Source: JANYJA01 sp038229055
Lineage (GTDB): Bacteria > Acidobacteriota > Terriglobia > Bryobacterales > Bryobacteraceae
DNA: 41,071 nt
Assembly: GCA_038229055.1 (NCBI GenBank)
Contig: JBBROU010000034.1
Location: 1-41,071 of the forward strand
Reading direction: 5' to 3'
This document shows, piece by piece, positions 1-13,300 of this stretch. The position numbers and the translations under genes were made by a program. The notes beneath the pieces were generated by a model. The model was not told the DNA's origin. It did not search any database and saw nothing but the letters and a program-made list of their open reading frames with translations. How positions within the stretch are numbered: the first letter of the stretch is position 1; every line of letters starts with the position of its first letter.

Positions 1-1
1 C

Positions 2-1171
2 TCTGCTTGTTCGCATTCTGAAAACATCGAGGCCCGTTCCGGTCCGCCGCAAGCGCAAGTCGTCGCCGTCGCCAAGGCTGAGCCCGAATCTCTCGCTCGC
101 CAAACCGTGCTTTCGGCCGAGTTCCGCCCCTATCAGGAGATCGAGGTCCACGCCAAAGTAGCGGGTTACGTGAAACGCATCTACGTCGATGTCGGCGATC
201 GCGTGAAGCAGGGGCAAGTGCTCGCCACGCTCGAGATTCCCGAGATGACGAACGACCTCACGCGCGCCGCCGCTACCCGCGAACACAGCAGTTCCGAAGT
301 GCAGCGTGCCCGCGATGGCGTTTTGCGCGCGGAGTCCGCCCACGAAGCCGCTCACCTCTCTTATCAGCGGCTCTCCGCGGTGAGCAAACAACGTCCCAAT
401 CTGGTCGCGCAGCAGGAACTCGACGATGCCGAAGCGCGCGACCGCGTCTCGGAAGCTTCGGTCGCCGAGGCCAAGTCGGCGCTGGCCTCCGCGCAGCGGC
501 AAGTGCAGGTCTCCACGGCCGACGAGGATAAAACGAAGACGCTTTTCGACTATGCCCGCATCACGGCGCCCTTCGCGGGCGTGATCAGCAAGCGCTTTGC
601 GGACACCGGCGCCATGATCCAGGCCGGCACCGCTTCCCAAAGCCAAGCCATGCCGGTCGTCCGCCTCTCCCAAATCGACCGCTTGCGCCTTGTGCTCCAA
701 GTTCCCGAGTCCGTCGTCCCAAGCATTCGCATCGGTGAGCCGGTCGAGGTTCGCGTTCCCACTGTCAACCGCAGCTTCACCGGAACTGTCAGCCGTTTCT
801 CCGACCGCGTTGCCGCTTCCACCCGCACGATGGAAACCGAAGTCGACGTCTACAATCCCGGCACGATTCTGGTTCCCGGCATGTACGCCGAAGCGGCCCT
901 GACGTTGGAGAAGCGTGACAACACCCTAGCGATACCGGTTCAAGCCATCGTTACGAATCAAGGCCGCGCGACGGTTCTGCTGGTCTTGCCCAATCGCCGC
1001 CTTGAAGAGCGCACCATCAAGACCGGTATAGAAACGGCCGATAGAGTTGAGGTGCTCTCCGGATTGCACGCGGGCGACGAAGTCGTCATCGGTAATCGCA
1101 GCCAATTGCGGGCCGGCGAAGAAATTCAGCCCAAGCTGGTCAGCACCCGCGCGCACGGAGGCGACCAGTAA
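2..1171 (+). CDS. RND efflux periplasmic adaptor (membrane fusion) lipoprotein, 5' end outside window
   Basis: This is the adaptor that bridges an inner-membrane RND pump to a TolC-type channel. The frame is open from the first bases of the window. The first residues read S-A-C-S, which looks like the end of a lipobox, so the mature protein probably starts at that cysteine as a lipoprotein and only the signal peptide is missing. The GTG at 107 is therefore internal. After the N-terminus come a lipoyl-like half motif (AKVAGYVKRIYVDVGDRVKQ, near 170-230), an Ala/Glu-rich alpha-hairpin with predicted coiled coil (about 250-530), the second lipoyl half (ITAPFAGVIS) and beta-barrel/membrane-proximal domains. 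The TAA stop shares its last base with the ATG of the pump gene, indicating translational coupling. The substrate cannot be deduced. Confidence 0.9.
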   Translation, partial: SACSHSENIEARSGPPQAQVVAVAKAEPESLARQTVLSAEFRPYQEIEVHAKVAGYVKRIYVDVGDRVKQGQVLATLEIPEMTNDLTRAAATREHSSSEVQRARDGVLRAESAHEAAHLSYQRLSAVSKQRPNLVAQQELDDAEARDRVSEASVAEAKSALASAQRQVQVSTADEDKTKTLFDYARITAPFAGVISKRFADTGAMIQAGTASQSQAMPVVRLSQIDRLRLVLQVPESVVPSIRIGEPVEVRVPTVNRSFTGTVSRFSDRVAASTRTMETEVDVYNPGTILVPGMYAEAALTLEKRDNTLAIPVQAIVTNQGRATVLLVLPNRRLEERTIKTGIETADRVEVLSGLHAGDEVVIGNRSQLRAGEEIQPKLVSTRAHGGDQ

Positions 1172-4100
1172 TGTCGCGCTTTGCCATCCGCAATCCTTAC
1201 CTCATCGTAGTGATCTGCCTCATCATCGCTGTCGTCGGCACCTCCAGCCTGGTCCGTATGCCGGTCGATATGTTTCCGGCGATGAACATTCCGGTCGTCG
1301 TCGTTGCCACTTTTTATTCCGGCATGCCGCCCGAGCAGATTGAAACCGTCATCACCAGCCGCTTCGAACGATTCTTCACTTTGGGCAGCGGCATCGAGCA
1401 CATCGAATCGCGCTCACTGCCCGGTGTAAGTGTCATCAAAGTCTACTTCCAGCCCGGCACCAATCCCGATTCCGCGGTCACCACCATCTCCAACCTGGCC
1501 ATGGCCCAACTCCGCCGTCTTCCTCCCGGCACACTGCCGCCGGTGGTGTTGAAGTTCGACGCTTCCAGTTTGCCCGTCTGTCTGGTCACGTTCAAAGGCG
1601 AAGGCCTCAACGAGACGCAACTTCGCGATCTCGCCCAGTTCAACGTCCGCAACCAGATCGCCAGTGTCCCCGGCGCTTCCGTTCCGCAGCCCTTCGGTGG
1701 ACGCTACCGCCAGATCATGGTCTACGTCGATCCCTACAAGCTGCAGGCGCACCAACTCAGCCTGATGGACATCGTCCGCTCTGTGAACGATTCCAACCTC
1801 ATCCTGCCCGCCGGCGACGTCCGCCTGGGCGCCTACGACTACAACATCTACACCAACAGCCAGTTGAAAGATGTCGCCGACATCAACAGCTTGCCGATCA
1901 AAACCGTCGGCGAAGCTCCCGTCACCGTCGCGGATATTGGCGTCGCCAAAGACGCGCAACAGATTCAGACCAACATCGTTCGCGTCGATGGCCAGCCTTC
2001 CGTTTATCTTCCGGTCTTGAAGCAGGGCGGCGACACCAACACCATCGCCATTGTGGACGGTATCAAGGACGCCGTGGCTCACCTTCTTGACGTTCCTTCG
2101 CAACTGAAGACGAAGGTAGTTTTCGATCAATCCGCCTTTGTCAAAACCGCCATCGAAACGCTTCTTCACGAAGGCGCCATAGGCCTCTTTCTCACCTCGC
2201 TGATGATTCTGATTTTCCTCGGCAGCATGCGTGCCACCGTCGCTGTCTTCTTTTCCATTCCGCTTTCCGCGCTCGCTACTTTCATCGCGCTCTCCATTGG
2301 GGGCAACTCGATTAACAGTATGGTGCTCGGCGGCCTCGCTCTCGCGTTTTCTCGCCTGATCGACAACTCCGTCGTCGTGCTTGAGAATATCTACCGTCAC
2401 CTCGAGTTGGGCGAGCCGCCCGTCGAAGCCGCGGAGAAAGGCGGCCGTGAAGTTGCGCTCCCCGTTCTCGCCGCCACCCTTACCACCGTTGTGGTGTTCT
2501 TCCCCGTCACGTTCCTCTACGGCGTTAGCAAGTTTCTGTTTACCGCGCTCGCGCTGGCTGTCGTGCTCTCGCTTTTCGCTTCGTATGCCGTCGCGATGAC
2601 GGTGGTCCCGCTCTTCTGTGCCCGCTTCATTAAGGCGCCTCATCACGATTCCGGCACCGCTAAACAAGGTTGGGGCGCTCGCTTCAACGCCAGTTTCAAC
2701 CGCGGCTTCGATCGCATGCTTCGCAGTTATGACAAGCTTCTCAATCGTTCGCTCCAGCGGCCTGCCATGGTCGTCGGCGCTCTGCTGGCGGTGTTCGTCG
2801 TCAGCCTGGGTATCTATCCTTTCCTCGGTCTCTCCTTCTTCCCGCGCACGGACGCCGGCCAGTTCGTCGTCAACCTGAAGGCGCCTTCCGGTACCCGCCT
2901 CGAACTTACCGAAGACGATGTGCGCCAGGTCGAAGACCTCATTCGCAAAACCGTCTCGCCGGAAGATCTCGGCATGATCGTCTCCAACATCGGCAGCACT
3001 CCGGGCTTCTCAGCCATCTACACCCCCAACTCCGCTCAGCACACCGCGTTCGTGCAGGTGAGCCTCAAAGACGATCACAAAATCGGCAGCTACGAATACA
3101 TGGCGCGCGTGCATCGCCGCCTGGAACGCGAACTCCCGCAGATGAGCTACTTCTTTCAATCCGGCGGACTCGTCGACGCCGTGCTGAACATGGGCCTCCC
3201 TGCCCCCATCGACGTGCAAGTCTCCGGTTCCAATCTCGATGCCAGCTACAAAACCGCCGTTCAGCTCGCCCGCGAGATTCGAAATGTCCCAGGTATCAGC
3301 GATGTCTTTATTCCGCAGGACCTCGACAACCCGGCTCTTCAACTCGATATCAATCGACTGCGGGCCGGCGAGATGGGCCTCAATCAACGCGAGGTGGTCG
3401 ACAACGTCATCACCGCGCTCACCTCGAATCAAATGATCGCGCCCAGCTTTTGGATGGATCCCAAATCCGGGAACGACTACATGCTGACCGTCCAGTATTC
3501 CGAGCAGCAGGTTAAGAACATATCTGACCTGAAGGGGATTCCGCTGCGCGCCCCAGGCCAGCCGAATCCAACGCGCCTCGAAGAGGTCAGCCACATCTCG
3601 CGTATCCAGGCACCCACGGAGGTAGATCATTACCAGCTTCGCCGGATCATCGACATCTACGTGAGTCCAACATCGGAAGATCTCGGGAAAGCCGCCAACG
3701 CGATCGATCGCCTGATCAACCGGCTGAATAAGCCCGCCGGAGTGCGCGTCGCCCTGCGCGGCATGGTGCAAGGAATGCGCGCATCCTTCACGAGCTTCGG
3801 CCTCGGCCTCTGTTTTGCCGTGGTGCTGCTGTACCTGATTCTGGTGGCTCAGTTCAAGTCGTTCATCGATCCGTTTCTGATCCTGCTCGCCGTCCCCACC
3901 GGGCTCACAGGCGTTCTGCTCACCCTCTATCTTTCCGGAACTACCCTCAACGTCATGTCGCTCATGGGCATCGTGATGCTCGTCGGCATCGTGGTCTCGA
4001 ACAGTATCTTGATCGTGGAGTTCACCCACCGCCTCCGCGAAGAAGGCCTCAGTGTCCGGGACGCCGTTGCGACCGCTTGCCGCGTTCGTCTTCGCCCGGT

Positions 4101-4293
4101 GTTGATGACTTCTCTCGCGACCATTATCGGACTGCTTCCCATGGCGCTCAAACTCGGCGCCGGCAGTGAGTCCTATGCGCCGCTGGCGCGCGCAATCGTC
4201 GGCGGTCTTACAGTGTCCGTAATCCTCACCGTGTTCATCGTGCCAGCCGCCTATCTACTGGTCTATCGCAACCGCGCGGTGGAGGCACAATGA
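1171..4293 (+). CDS. RND-type inner-membrane efflux pump (AcrB/HAE1-like)
   Basis: This 1040-residue proton-driven transporter has the usual RND length and layout. There is a TM1 start (MSRFAIRNPYLIVVI), a first large periplasmic loop with porter domains, TM2-6 (about residues 330-490), a second periplasmic loop, and TM8-12 (about 870-1035). The proton-relay region of TM4 reads RLIDNSVVVLENI, so it has Asp398 but Asn399 where AcrB has the second Asp (D407/D408 in AcrB). TM10 reads GIVVSNSILIVEF, with Ser943 where AcrB has Lys940. The family assignment is firm, but the relay is non-AcrB-like. The gene starts at the TAATG junction with the adaptor and its end overlaps the TolC-like gene by 4 nt (ATGA), so all three proteins are made from one coupled mRNA. 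The substrate is unknown. Confidence 0.95.
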   Translation: MSRFAIRNPYLIVVICLIIAVVGTSSLVRMPVDMFPAMNIPVVVVATFYSGMPPEQIETVITSRFERFFTLGSGIEHIESRSLPGVSVIKVYFQPGTNPDSAVTTISNLAMAQLRRLPPGTLPPVVLKFDASSLPVCLVTFKGEGLNETQLRDLAQFNVRNQIASVPGASVPQPFGGRYRQIMVYVDPYKLQAHQLSLMDIVRSVNDSNLILPAGDVRLGAYDYNIYTNSQLKDVADINSLPIKTVGEAPVTVADIGVAKDAQQIQTNIVRVDGQPSVYLPVLKQGGDTNTIAIVDGIKDAVAHLLDVPSQLKTKVVFDQSAFVKTAIETLLHEGAIGLFLTSLMILIFLGSMRATVAVFFSIPLSALATFIALSIGGNSINSMVLGGLALAFSRLIDNSVVVLENIYRHLELGEPPVEAAEKGGREVALPVLAATLTTVVVFFPVTFLYGVSKFLFTALALAVVLSLFASYAVAMTVVPLFCARFIKAPHHDSGTAKQGWGARFNASFNRGFDRMLRSYDKLLNRSLQRPAMVVGALLAVFVVSLGIYPFLGLSFFPRTDAGQFVVNLKAPSGTRLELTEDDVRQVEDLIRKTVSPEDLGMIVSNIGSTPGFSAIYTPNSAQHTAFVQVSLKDDHKIGSYEYMARVHRRLERELPQMSYFFQSGGLVDAVLNMGLPAPIDVQVSGSNLDASYKTAVQLAREIRNVPGISDVFIPQDLDNPALQLDINRLRAGEMGLNQREVVDNVITALTSNQMIAPSFWMDPKSGNDYMLTVQYSEQQVKNISDLKGIPLRAPGQPNPTRLEEVSHISRIQAPTEVDHYQLRRIIDIYVSPTSEDLGKAANAIDRLINRLNKPAGVRVALRGMVQGMRASFTSFGLGLCFAVVLLYLILVAQFKSFIDPFLILLAVPTGLTGVLLTLYLSGTTLNVMSLMGIVMLVGIVVSNSILIVEFTHRLREEGLSVRDAVATACRVRLRPVLMTSLATIIGLLPMALKLGAGSESYAPLARAIVGGLTVSVILTVFIVPAAYLLVYRNRAVEAQ

Positions 4294-5555
4294 GAATCCT
4301 CTGCGCGCTTCTGCTGGCTTGTATCCCCCTCTTCGCGCAACAGACGCTCACGTTGGCGGATGCCGAAACCACGGCCGTTAAAAACCATCCACAGGTGAGC
4401 GCCGCGCTGCTCACCGCCGCCGCCGCCAACCAGGTCACTCTGGAAACTCACGCCGCCGCGCTTCCCACGCTGAACGGAAGCATCACCGGAGCGGGCGCGC
4501 TTTCGGGCTCGCGCGTTGCCGCGGGCAGTCTCAACAATCCCGTAATCTATGACCGGCTCGCCAGCGGCCTCACCTTCAGCCAGATCGTCACCGACTTCGG
4601 CCGCACTCGCAATCTCACCGCCAGCGCCCGCCTGCGCGCGGAAGCCGAAGCGAACAACGCACAAGCGACCCGCGAGGATGTCCTACTCCAAGTGGAGCGG
4701 GCGTACTTCACCGCGTTGCGCGCGCAAGCCATCCTGACCGTTGCGAGCCAGACGGTCGACGCCCGCAAGCTCGTAGCCGACCAAGTCTCGGCCCTCGCGT
4801 CCAGCAAACTTAAATCCGGTCTCGATCTCAGTTTCGCGAACGTCAATCTCTCTGAAGCCCGGCTGCTCTTGGTCGATGCGCAGAATCAGCTCCGCGCCAC
4901 CTTTGCCGACCTCGCTCTGGCCATGGGGATGCCCGCCCAGCAGACCTTCACGCTAGTCGACCCGGCAACTCCCGCCGCTCTTCCACCCGACTCCGCGCCT
5001 CTGATCCAGCAGGCCCTCAACTCCCGGCCGGAGTTGAAGAGCCTTCGGGCTGAGCACGAAGCGGCTCTCCACTTCGCCCAAGCCGAACATGCGTTGAAGT
5101 ATCCCACCATCAGCGCTCTCGCAACAGCCGGAGTCGTTCCGTTCTACCAGCAGCCGTTACACGGCCATTACGCCGCTGCGGGAGTGAACGTCAACATTCC
5201 GGTGTTCAACGGACACCTATTCTCCGCCCGCGCAACCGAAGCCGAATTGCGCGCCCAGGCCGCCGAACAGAATCTTCGCGCCGAGGCGAATCGCATTACG
5301 CGAGATGTCCAAGTGGGGTGTCTCAACGCCAGCAACGCCTACCAGCGTCTCGCCCTCACTGCAGAACTGCTTAATCAGGCTACGCTGGCGCTCGATCTGG
5401 CCCGCACGCGTTACGAACTGGGCCTAAGCTCAATCGTCGAACTCAGCCAAGCCCAGCTCAACCAGACCAGCGCCCAGATCACCGATGCCAGCGCGCGTTA
5501 CGACTACGAACTCCAGCGCAGCGTCCTCGACTATCAAGCCGGAGCGCATCGCTAA
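4290..5555 (+). CDS. TolC-family outer membrane efflux channel
   Basis: This 421-residue protein is the outer-membrane component of the tripartite pump. A signal peptide is evident (MRILCALLLACIPLFA, cleavage before QQ). The mature part shows the duplicated TolC/OEP pattern of long amphipathic, Ala/Leu/Gln-rich helices, with typical phrases such as LTLADAETTAVKNHPQV at the start of repeat one and ARTRYELGLSSIVELSQAQ near the end of repeat two. Length agrees with the family (about 400-480). The ATG overlaps the stop of the RND pump gene (ATGA). Its own stop is followed by a degraded DinB-like remnant on the other strand, and I see no clear terminator after it. Confidence 0.92.
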   Translation: MRILCALLLACIPLFAQQTLTLADAETTAVKNHPQVSAALLTAAAANQVTLETHAAALPTLNGSITGAGALSGSRVAAGSLNNPVIYDRLASGLTFSQIVTDFGRTRNLTASARLRAEAEANNAQATREDVLLQVERAYFTALRAQAILTVASQTVDARKLVADQVSALASSKLKSGLDLSFANVNLSEARLLLVDAQNQLRATFADLALAMGMPAQQTFTLVDPATPAALPPDSAPLIQQALNSRPELKSLRAEHEAALHFAQAEHALKYPTISALATAGVVPFYQQPLHGHYAAAGVNVNIPVFNGHLFSARATEAELRAQAAEQNLRAEANRITRDVQVGCLNASNAYQRLALTAELLNQATLALDLARTRYELGLSSIVELSQAQLNQTSAQITDASARYDYELQRSVLDYQAGAHR

Positions 5556-5565
5556 CGGATCGCCG

Positions 5566-5845
5566 TCAGAAACGGGCTTTCACTTCCAGGATCTGGTTCC
5601 GTGTGCCGCGCGCTGTGGCTGGCCGCGGCAACGTCCATTGGTAACCGTCCCACGGACTGAAAAATTGGATGAGCCAGAACACGCCCGCGGAGGTTGGGCG
5701 CGTTCCTAAGCAAATGAATAGTGTGTGCGCGACTCTCAATGAACCGGTCCACAGACTCGGCCGGGCTCCATCGATTCGACGGTTCCACTTGGGGAGGCGC
5801 CTTCACCTTCGTCTTTCGATTCGGCACTTGCGCAAAGATAAATTA
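5566..5845 (-). pseudogene. DinB-superfamily protein, C-terminal remnant with frameshifts
   Basis: Read on the minus strand, one frame gives APPQVEPSNRWSPAESVDRF and then LRNAPNLRGRVLAHP, both typical of the C-terminal half of DinB/DinB_2 four-helix proteins. The next conserved piece (SPWDGYQWTL) is in the +1 frame. The following AAASHSARHTE is back in the first frame, and the C-terminus QILEVKARF-stop is again in the +1 frame (TGA at 5566-5568). Together they rebuild the usual DinB ending (DGYQW, then AAHS-RHTEQILEVKA), but at least three frameshifts separate them and the N-terminal half, which holds part of the metal site, is missing. I infer a dead gene. The 5556-5982 interval otherwise holds only this remnant and the rpoC terminator. 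Confidence 0.75.
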
Positions 5846-5915
5846 ATCCAGGCCGGCACTGTCGTGATCCGGTTCGGCCGCCGGCGCTTCGCCCATCATC
5901 ATAAACACCCCAAGC

Positions 5916-5953
5916 AAAAAAAAAGCCGGCCAGTGCAATCGCACCAGCCGGCC
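5916..5953 (-). terminator. Rho-independent terminator of the rplAJL-rpoBC operon
   Basis: On the minus strand, about 30 nt after the rpoC stop, a 12-bp stem (5952-5941 with 5936-5925, GCCGGC core, two G-U wobbles) closes a 4-nt loop. It is followed directly by nine T residues (5924-5916). This is a textbook intrinsic terminator and ends the operon before the convergent efflux operon. Confidence 0.92.
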
Positions 5954-5982
5954 TTTGCCACAACAACAGGTTTGTCTAACAG

Positions 5983-10197
<4,215 letters not shown>

Positions 10198-10230
10198 AAT
10201 TGCCTCCAGTATTAAACCCTAAAAACTTTC

Positions 10231-10301
10231 CACGCAAAGCCGCAAAGCCCGCCAAGAAAGAATTACTAATCTTTTCTTTGCGTTCTTTACGCCTTTGCGT
10301 G
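10231..10301. repeat. Long imperfect inverted repeat (CTTTGCG family) in the rpoB-rpoC spacer
   Basis: The left arm 10231-10260 and right arm 10271-10301 are inverted copies of a CACGCAAAG...CGCAAAG unit. They match at roughly four of every five positions around a 10-nt loop (AATTACTAAT). In the mRNA this would be a hairpin of about 30 bp between the rpoB stop and the rpoC ribosome binding site. The same CTTTGCG-rich unit occurs singly at three other intergenic places in the window. It looks like a REP-like mobile or processing element. There is no U-tract, so it is not an intrinsic terminator. Confidence 0.75.
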
Positions 10302-10317
10302 CCCATTTGTTTTCGCC

Positions 10318-13300
10318 TTAGTCGGCCGCCGGTGCCATATCCAGCACTTCGGTCGGCTTCTTCATCAACTCGACGTCGAGACACAAGCTCTGCAGCTCGC
10401 GGATCAGCACGTTGAACGATTCAGGAACGCCCGGCTCAATCGCCGCCTCGCCCTTCACGATGGCCTCGTAAATCTTGGCGCGGCCATACACGTCGTCCGA
10501 CTTCGCCGTCAACAGCTCCTGCAGGATGTAAGCCGCGCCGTAAGCTTCGAGCGCCCAGACTTCCATCTCGCCGAACCGCTGTCCGCCGAACTGCGCCTTG
10601 CCGCCGAGCGGCTGCTGCGTGATCAGCGAATACGGCCCAATCGACCGCGCGTGGATCTTGTCGTCAACCAGGTGCGAAAGCTTGAGCATGTAAATGTAGC
10701 CCACCGTCACCGGCTGCTCAAACTCCTGACCTGTCATCCCGTCGTAGAGCTTAGTCTTGCCCGAGGTCGGCAGTCCGGCCTTGGTGAGCTGCTCCTTGAT
10801 CTCTTTCTCGGTGGCGCCATCGAACACCGGAGTCGCAAAATGCACGCCCAGCGCCTTAGCCGCCCAACCGAGGTGAGTCTCCAGAATCTGACCGACGTTC
10901 ATGCGCGAAGGCACGCCCAGCGGATTCAGAACGATTTCGACCGGCGTTCCATCCGGCAGATACGGCATGTCCTCTTCGGGAAGAATGCGCGCGATCACGC
11001 CCTTGTTGCCGTGACGTCCGGCCATTTTGTCGCCGACGGAAAGCTTGCGCTTCATGGCGATGTAGCACTTGACCAGCTTGATTACGCCCGGCGGCAGTTC
11101 GTCGCCCTTGCGCAATTTCGCGATCTTCTCGTCGGTGATCTTCTCGAGCACCGCGATCTGCCGGCCGGTCATCTCTTCGATGTCGTCGATCTGCTCATTC
11201 ACGCGGACGTCTTTGTCTTTCAGACGCATGCGCTTCAAGTCGCGCGATCGAACCTTTTCGATCAGATCCCGCGTAATCGGCGTGCCCTTGCTCAGCAGCT
11301 TCTTGTTGGTCTTTTCGTCGTGCAGATCGGCCAGCAGTTCCTTGCCTTCCAGCAGAACGCCCATGCGTTTGGCGCGCTCGTCGGTCAGAATCCGGATTTC
11401 GTCCTGCAGATTGCGCTGCAGACTGTTAATCTCCTGTTCTTCGATGTGCCGCGCTCGCTCGTCCTTCTCCTGGCCCTTGCGGGAGAAGATTTTGCAATCG
11501 ACCACAGTGCCTTCGATGCCCGGCGGGCAGTAGAGCGACGCGTCCTTCACGTCGCCGGCCTTTTCGCCGAAGATCGCGCGAAGCAGTTTCTCTTCCGGCG
11601 TAAGCTGGGTTTCGCCCTTCGGCGTGACCTTGCCCACCAGAATGTCGCCCGGCTTCACCGTCGCGCCGATGCGAATTACGCCGCTCTCGTCCAGATTCCG
11701 CAGGAACGAATCCGCGATGTTCGGAATGTCGCGCGTGATCTCTTCCGGGCCCAGCTTGGTGTCGCGCGATTCGATCTCGAACTCTTCAATGTGAATCGAA
11801 GTGTAGTAATCTTCCTTGACCAGCTTTTCGCTGACCAGGATGGCGTCTTCGAAGTTGTATCCGCGCCATGGCATGAAGGCCACCAGCACGTTCCGTCCGA
11901 GGGCGAGTTCGCCCAGATCCGTGCAAGGACCATCCGCCAGCACTTCCATCTTCTGGACGCGCTGACCCTGCTTCACGATCGGCTTCTGGTTAATGCACGT
12001 ATTCTGGTTCGACCGCTTGAATTTGGTCAGCGTATAGATGTCGGCGCCCACTTCGCGCGAAAGCTGCCCCTCATGGGGAGCCCCTTCCACGCGCACGATG
12101 ATGCGCTCGGAATCTACCGAATCCACAATTCCAGGCCGTTTGCAGAGGACCACTGCGCCGGAATCGCGTGCCGTCACGCGCTCCATGCCGGTGCCCACGT
12201 ACGGCGCATCGGCGCGCAGCAGCGGAACCGCCTGGCGTTGCATGTTCGATCCCATGAGCGCGCGATTCGCATCGTCGTTTTCAAGGAACGGAATCAAGCT
12301 GGCGGCGACGGAGACGAGTTGCTTCGGGCTGACATCGATATATTCGATCTCATCCCGATGCTTCAGCACGAAGTTACCGGCTTGCCGTGCGTTGGCGAGA
12401 TCGGGCACAATGCGGCCCTTATCGTCCAGAGGCACGTTGGCCTGCGCGATGATATATTTGTCTTCTTCCCAAGCCGAGAGATATTCGCAGTAAGGCTCGT
12501 ACTCCGCCGCCTGCTTCTTCCCGGCCAGCTCGCGATTCGCCTTCTCGATATCCGCACGCCGCACCACATCGCCGACCTTGTAAGGCGTGTCGCCCGGATT
12601 CAAGATTTTGATTTCATCGGTGACGGTGCCCTTCACGACCCGCTTATAAGGGCTCTCGATGAAGCCGTAATCGTTGATCTGCGCGAAGCACGAAAGCGAC
12701 GAAATCAGTCCGATGTTCGGGCCTTCCGGCGTTTCAATCGGGCAGATACGTCCATAGTGCGTTGGGTGAACGTCGCGAACTTCAAAGCCCGCGCGCTCCC
12801 GCGATAAACCGCCCGGTCCAAGAGCCGAGAGACGCCGTTTGTGGGTGATCTCGGAAAGCGGGTTGGTCTGATCCATGAACTGCGAAAGCTGGCTCGACCC
12901 GAAGAATTCGCGGATGGCCGCCATCACCGGCTTGGCGTTCACCAAGTCGTGCGGCATCGCCGTCGACATTTCCTGGTAGACCGACATCTTTTCTTTGATC
13001 GCCCGTTCCATGCGGACCAGGCCGATGCGGAACTGGTTCTCGAGCAGTTCGCCGACTGCGCGAACGCGCCGGTTGCCCAAGTGATCGATATCATCGACCG
13101 AGCCGATGCCGCGCCGCAGCTTCAACAGGTAGCGGATCGTGTCGGTGAAATCGTCAGGATGCAGAATACGCGGATTGTACGGCTTGCCTTCCGCCGTCAT
13201 GCGCTTGGGGCTCTCAGGGCTGTCGTGCAGCTTGATGCTGAACTTCATCCGGCCAACGCGTGAAAAGTCGTACTTGCGGTGGTCGAAGAACATGCCCTGG

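Noticed and set aside
5843..5944. Possible 33-residue membrane micropeptide on the minus strand (GTG start, FFLLGVFMMM core, acidic tail)
   Set aside because: Its hydrophobic part is the T-run of the rpoC terminator, which encodes Phe/Leu by chance. It has no good ribosome binding site or known relative.
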